A stretch of DNA of 8,240 nt, from the NCBI GenBank assembly GCA_043101635.1, contig JBICIE010000215.1, positions 1 through 8,240 of the forward strand, written 5' to 3'. The translations under genes were made by a program, and so were the position numbers. Positions 4,921 to 8,240 of the stretch are shown one piece after another; the stretch's first letter is position 1, and the number at the start of each line of letters is the position of its first letter. The notes under the pieces were generated by a model. It worked only from the letters and a program-made list of their open reading frames with translations, searched no databases and was not told the origin of the DNA. This stretch comes from CAYMJK01 sp043101635 (lineage in GTDB: Bacteria; Planctomycetota; Phycisphaerae; Phycisphaerales; UBA1924).

Positions 4921-7062
4921 TCACGCGATGGTGGCCGGCAGACGCCCCAGCCACTTCGCCCAGATCGACAGGGCCAGGAGCATGTAGAGCCGCTGGCTGT
5001 GGTCGCGGCCCTTCCAGGGCCAGAGGGACGCGGCGCCGGCGTGATCATGCTCGCGCAGCATCCGGCGGACGTAGCCCATATCGATCATCGCGCTGACGCC
5101 GAGGGCATCCGGGCCGAACGGCTCCGGGCCCTCGAGATGGTCGCAAAGCAGTTGGCGCATGGCGCCGTAGTCGGTGCGAAACCACTCGCCGATGGGGATG
5201 GCGAAGCCCTGCTTGGGGCGGTCGACGATGGCGGCGGGCAGGTACTTGCGGGCGACAGCGCGGAGCAGGCCCTTGCGCTGGCCGCGGGGCATGAGGGCAT
5301 CGACGGCCGCGTCGAAGGCAAGCCCGGCGACCGGCGGCGCCAGCAGCGGGGCCCGCACCTCCAGCGCCACGGACATCGACGCCGTATCGGTCTTCCTCAG
5401 CAGGTCTTCGGGCAGATAGAAGATGCGATCGAAGCGCAGCGCCAGCATGCCATCGGTGTCGTGGCGCGTCATGCCCCCGTGATGCACGAGCGACCGCTCT
5501 TCTGAGCCCGGCGGTCGCAGGAAGAGCCGCCGATCGTGCGGCGGCTCGAAGATCGCGACGAGTTCCCTGTACCCGTCATGGGCCGCGGCATTGAGGAGCC
5601 GCGAGAGTTGCGTCACGCGCGACCGGCGGACAGCCCCGGCCGGCGCAAGCGTGGCCAGACCCTTGCGCACGGGGCGCGGCAGGCGGCTCAGGGCGTTGAG
5701 CACGAGGATGGCCCGATGCCGGTCGTACCCCAGGAACAGTTCATCGCCGCCGTCACCGGCGAGGGCGACCGAGACCGCGCTGCGGGCTGCGCGGCTGACC
5801 CACATCGTCGGCAGCAGAGAACTGTCTCCGAAGGGCAGGCCAAGCTGCTCGATCACCGCGACCATGTCCTCCGCAGGCCGAGGAGCGCAATCGAGCACCT
5901 CGTGACGCACGCCCAGGCGCCCGGCGATCTGCCGCGCTGTTTCCGACTCGTCGATCGCCGCCTGCGGCATCCGCACCGTGAAGGCCGTGACATCCGACCG
6001 CACCTCGGAGATGTACTTCGCGATCAGCGAAGAATCGACACCGCCGCTGAGGAAGCACCCGACCCCCACATCTGCGTCCAGCCGGGAGTGGACCGCCTTG
6101 CGCAGCGCGCCATCCACATCGTCGATCGTCGGGCTCAGGTTGCCTCTGGCGAATGCCGCGGCCGCCCAGTCGCGCTCTCCAACATGGCGCGCATCATCAT
6201 CAGACACCTCGCGCTGCGGAAACTGCCGCCAGTCTCCGACGATGAGCGAGCCGACATCCGGGAAGATCTGATCCTGGCTCCAACCGAACTTGATCCAGCC
6301 GCGCAGTGACTCGGTCAGAAGCTCCGGCCCCCCACCCATGAGCGAGCGCAGGCGGATCAGGCCGCTGGCCGCGCTCGAGAATGCGAAGAGGGCGCCCTCA
6401 GGCACGTCGCCCAGCGTGTACAGCGGCTTCTCGCCGAACCCGTCGCGCACGAGAGTGAGCGCGCCCGATGCGCTGTCCCAGATGGCCGCGGCGAACATGC
6501 CATCGAGCCGCCGGAACAGCGCCGGACCCCACGCTCGCCATCCGTGCAGCCACACTTCCGTATCCGCGTGATCGCTGGCGAACACGTGGCCCTCGGCCTC
6601 AAGTTCCCGTCGAAGCTCGCGGTGGTTGTAGATGCAGCCGTTGAAGACGACGGCGACGGCGGCGCCATCGGCGCGGCAGGCGCAGGCGGGGCAATCGTGC
6701 GCGCGCGCCGGGGCGTAATCTGATGGTCCGGCCGGTGGCGGGGCGTCCGGGAGGCGGGGGCCGAACATGAGCGGATGTCGCGCATCGCTGAACCCCCCAC
6801 GGAGTGGGGGGCTACCCAGAACCATCGGCTGGGCGCCGCCGGCATGATCGATGACGCTGAGGCGCCGGTGCACGAGCGCGACATCGACGGTTGCGCCGTC
6901 GGCGCGGAGCGCCCGCTGGCGGAACCGCCCCTGGCCGTCCGGGCCACGGTGGCGCACACACGCGTCGAGCACATCCAGCCACGGCTCCGGGATGGCCGCC
7001 TCCGGCGGGGCGATCGCGCTGCCCGGCGCATGCACACGCACAATGCCTGCGATCCCGCACAC
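4921..7062 (-). CDS. asnB: glutamine-hydrolysing asparagine synthetase (AsnB family)
   Basis: The protein has 713 residues counted from GTG 7062. The start is fixed by Cys2, which must become the N-terminal nucleophile of the glutaminase domain (CGIAGI at 2-7); a frame continuing upstream would bury it. The glutaminase domain shows RHRGPDGQG (37-45), HRRLSVID (65-72), FNGCIYN (140-146), DTE (167-169) and RDGFGEKPLY (206-215). The synthetase domain shows the PP-loop SGGVDSS (339-345) and LAGDGGDELFLGYDRH (434-449), with EVRAPLL and KQGFAIPIGEWFR further on. All expected catalytic elements are present, so it should make asparagine from aspartate, glutamine and ATP. Related proteins amidate other substrates in surface-polymer pathways, so the product is not certain. 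It is longer than the usual 550-650 residues because of about 55 extra residues between GAQPM and VVFNG. It is divergent from xerD with no Shine-Dalgarno. Confidence 0.9.
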   Translation of the reverse strand: MCGIAGIVRVHAPGSAIAPPEAAIPEPWLDVLDACVRHRGPDGQGRFRQRALRADGATVDVALVHRRLSVIDHAGGAQPMVLGSPPLRGGFSDARHPLMFGPRLPDAPPPAGPSDYAPARAHDCPACACRADGAAVAVVFNGCIYNHRELRRELEAEGHVFASDHADTEVWLHGWRAWGPALFRRLDGMFAAAIWDSASGALTLVRDGFGEKPLYTLGDVPEGALFAFSSAASGLIRLRSLMGGGPELLTESLRGWIKFGWSQDQIFPDVGSLIVGDWRQFPQREVSDDDARHVGERDWAAAAFARGNLSPTIDDVDGALRKAVHSRLDADVGVGCFLSGGVDSSLIAKYISEVRSDVTAFTVRMPQAAIDESETARQIAGRLGVRHEVLDCAPRPAEDMVAVIEQLGLPFGDSSLLPTMWVSRAARSAVSVALAGDGGDELFLGYDRHRAILVLNALSRLPRPVRKGLATLAPAGAVRRSRVTQLSRLLNAAAHDGYRELVAIFEPPHDRRLFLRPPGSEERSLVHHGGMTRHDTDGMLALRFDRIFYLPEDLLRKTDTASMSVALEVRAPLLAPPVAGLAFDAAVDALMPRGQRKGLLRAVARKYLPAAIVDRPKQGFAIPIGEWFRTDYGAMRQLLCDHLEGPEPFGPDALGVSAMIDMGYVRRMLREHDHAGAASLWPWKGRDHSQRLYMLLALSIWAKWLGRLPATIA
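6658..6822 (-). other. insertion within the AsnB glutaminase domain
   Basis: In typical AsnB proteins the GAQPM-like segment is followed after about 10-20 residues by FNGEIYN. Here residues 81-135 are extra: a Pro/Arg/Gly-rich part (LGSPPLRGGFSDARHPL) and a part with a CPACAC cluster at 124-129. The DNA contains a perfect palindrome. The frame is kept and no stop is created. Some planctomycete relatives may have a shorter native loop here, so not all of it need be inserted. Confidence 0.55.
6793..6811. repeat. GC-rich palindrome inside asnB
   Basis: CCCCCCAC (6793-6800) and GTGGGGGG (6804-6811) are perfect 8-bp arms around the 3-base loop GGA. Such tight, GC-rich palindromes resemble REP-like or other short palindromic elements dispersed in bacterial genomes. 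Only one copy is in the window. The arms fall in codons of the asnB insertion. Confidence 0.7.
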
Positions 7063-7137
7063 GGGCCGAGTGTACCGGCTGGGCGCCATCGGCGATTGCC
7101 TGTTCTCGCTTCGGCTCGATTGCCGACAATTGCCCCG
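7063..7137. promoter_or_regulatory. divergent asnB-xerD promoter region, probably leaderless
   Basis: Only 75 bp separate the two start codons. On the minus strand TACACT (complement of 7069-7074) ends 6 bp before the asnB GTG. On the plus strand GACAAT (7125-7130) ends 7 bp before the xerD ATG. Both distances fit a -10 element whose transcript begins at the start codon, and neither gene has a Shine-Dalgarno. Clear -35 elements are missing. GATTGCC at 7094-7100 and 7118-7124, and AATTGCC at 7128-7134, may be operator half-sites. Confidence 0.4.
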
Positions 7138-8106
7138 ATGGCTGTCGCAGCTCCAGATCGGGCCGCCGGCCCGGGCGAGTTCGTGCTGCTCCCGGAGGGG
7201 CTGTCGCGCCCGCGCCAGCTCTTTTTCGACTTCATCCGGGTCGAGTGCGGGCTCAGCCGCAACACGCTCGACGCCTACCGGCGCGATCTGGATGACCTGC
7301 TGGTCGCCCTGGCGCGCGCCGGGGTGACCGAGCCGTCGGGCATCACGCCCCGCCTGCTGGCCGAGCACCTGGCGAGCCTCAAGACCGAACGGGGCCTGAT
7401 CGCGACCAGCATCATCCGGCATCTGGCGACGACGCGCATCTTCTGCCGCTGGCTGACCTCACGCGGCATGCTGGAGTCAAACCCGGCCGAGCCGCTGGAG
7501 CGGCCGATGCGCTGGCAGAAGCTGCCGGGCGTGCTCTCGCCTAGGCAGATGCGGGACCTGCTCGGGGCGCCACGCCCGCCCGAGACCGGCCCGGACAACC
7601 GGCTCTGGCTGCGCGACCGGGCCATGCTGGAACTGATGTACGCCTGCGGCCTGCGGGCCAGCGAGGTGTGCGGGCTGGGCGCAGGCGACCTGAGCGACAC
7701 GCTGCGGACGCTGCGCGTGATGGGCAAGGGCCAGCGCGAGCGGCTCGTGCCGGTGGGTGAACCGGCGATGGCGGCGGTGGAGGCCTATCGCCCGGTGCGG
7801 GCGGAGCTGCTGCGCCCGGACGGGCGCGACAAGGGACGGCTGCTGCTGTCGCGGACGGGCCGGCCGCTGGACCGCGTGGCGGTCTGGCAGATCGTGCGGC
7901 GCTGGGCGCTGGCCGCCGGCATCCGGGACGCCCATCCTCACCAGCTTCGCCACAGCTTCGCGACGCACCTGCTCAGCGGCGGCGCGGACCTGCGGGTGGT
8001 GCAGGAACTGCTCGGCCACGCGGACATCAGCACGACGCAGATCTACACGCACGTGGACCAGCGGCGGCTCAAGAGCATCCACGCGCGCTATCACCCGCGG
8101 GCCTGA
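7138..8106 (+). CDS. xerD: Xer-type tyrosine recombinase, probably XerD
   Basis: The 322-residue protein starts at ATG 7138; the frame continues upstream only as a shadow of asnB. Xer recombinases resolve chromosome dimers at dif, usually as a XerC-XerD pair activated by FtsK. The N-terminal core-binding SAM-like domain (about 25-115) includes the pattern FFDFIRVECGLSRNTLDAYR. The catalytic domain has R173 (CGLRASEV), K197 (MGKGQRERLVP), H268 and R271 (HQLRHSFATHLL), H294 (LGHADISTTQIY) and nucleophile Y303, so the set is complete. The C-terminus ARYHPRA is closer to XerD (HHPRA-type) than to XerC. Length is slightly above the usual 295-310 because of an N-terminal extension and small loops. 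It is a host-type Xer protein, clearly different from the element-borne integrase at 332. The XerC/XerD choice is moderately sure. Confidence 0.88.
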   Translation: MAVAAPDRAAGPGEFVLLPEGLSRPRQLFFDFIRVECGLSRNTLDAYRRDLDDLLVALARAGVTEPSGITPRLLAEHLASLKTERGLIATSIIRHLATTRIFCRWLTSRGMLESNPAEPLERPMRWQKLPGVLSPRQMRDLLGAPRPPETGPDNRLWLRDRAMLELMYACGLRASEVCGLGAGDLSDTLRTLRVMGKGQRERLVPVGEPAMAAVEAYRPVRAELLRPDGRDKGRLLLSRTGRPLDRVAVWQIVRRWALAAGIRDAHPHQLRHSFATHLLSGGADLRVVQELLGHADISTTQIYTHVDQRRLKSIHARYHPRA

Positions 8107-8189
8107 TACCATCCGCACAAAATTTTCGGGCGCTGGCTGGCGCTTGTTCGGATCCGTGCCAGACTGAAGCAACTGGCAGGAGGCCGAGC

Positions 8190-8240
8190 ATGAATGTCAT
8201 GGAACGACAGGCGGGTGACCGGGCGCGTCTGGTCGGGTTG
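8190..8240 (+). CDS. start of an unidentified gene (cut by window end)
   Basis: An ATG at 8190 has a strong Shine-Dalgarno AGGAGG at 8178-8183 with 6-bp spacing. The open frame runs to the window end as 17 codons, MNVMERQAGDRARLVGL. That is too short to name. It lies 83 bp after xerD on the same strand and could be in the same unit; no terminator is visible between them, only an AAAATTTT stretch near 8119-8126. Confidence 0.6.
   Translation, partial: MNVMERQAGDRARLVGL

Noticed and set aside
4038..5096. Long plus-strand frame across the zinc-ribbon gene and tRNA-Ser(GCU)
   Set aside because: It runs through a terminator, antisense of a convincing gene and a tRNA; composition is Arg/Ala/Gly-rich.
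5536..6309. 257-codon plus-strand frame inside asnB
   Set aside because: It is the antisense shadow of conserved AsnB motifs in a GC-rich genome, without a ribosome site.
6775..7137. Upstream extension of the xerD frame
   Set aside because: It lies antisense to the conserved start of asnB and shows no Xer-like sequence.
7063..7422. N-terminal extension of the asnB frame upstream of GTG 7062
   Set aside because: It would bury the catalytic Cys2 and overlaps xerD in antisense.
1..8240. CRISPR array, defence or toxin-antitoxin system, biosynthetic cluster
   Set aside because: No regularly spaced repeats and no relevant protein families were seen on either strand.

Overview
The window is very GC-rich bacterial DNA and most resembles a member of the Planctomycetota, probably class Phycisphaerae. 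The grounds are a small membrane protein ending in the CPxC-YDL-CPEC zinc ribbon so common in that group, an omega-like RNA polymerase subunit followed by a CoaC-type flavoprotein, a DUF3553-like protein, and an AsnB of a style I associate with planctomycetes. The assignment is an inference from protein style; no rRNA or marker phylogeny is available. The first 17 bases are identical to the end of an Illumina TruSeq adapter, so base 1 is almost certainly a raw contig end.

Region 1 (1-1661) is one end of an integrated element. It holds an excisionase-like helix-turn-helix protein cut by the contig end, a four-copy 7-bp repeat, and a phage-type tyrosine integrase. The integrase points into the 3' end of tRNA-Ser(CGA), the classical xis-int-att-tRNA layout. 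The integrase frame has no stop before the tRNA and runs through it into antisense of the next host gene.

Region 2 (1776-2866) is host housekeeping DNA on the minus strand: an omega-like subunit (rpoZ) and a stand-alone phosphopantothenoylcysteine decarboxylase (CoaC) 7 bp apart, transcribed toward the tRNA. Region 3 (2867-4086) is on the plus strand: a DUF3553-like protein with an internal start preceded by its own ribosome site, a small coiled-coil protein, and a strong intrinsic terminator. Region 4 (4152-4904) has the minus-strand zinc-ribbon membrane protein and, divergently, tRNA-Ser(GCU) with its own terminator.

Region 5 (4921-8240) has a long asparagine synthetase AsnB on the minus strand, a divergent XerD-type recombinase on the plus strand, and the first 17 codons of another plus-strand gene. 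The asnB-xerD gap is only 75 bp. Neither gene has a Shine-Dalgarno sequence, and each has a -10-like hexamer 6-7 bp before its start codon, suggesting leaderless transcripts. The AsnB N-terminal domain carries a roughly 55-residue insertion whose DNA includes a perfect GC-rich palindrome.

I found no CRISPR array, defence system, toxin-antitoxin pair or clearly new multi-gene system. The most unusual observations are the palindrome-bearing insertion in asnB, the integrase frame that reads through its tRNA target, the apparent leaderless divergent pair, and the uncharacterised DUF3553/coiled-coil gene pair.
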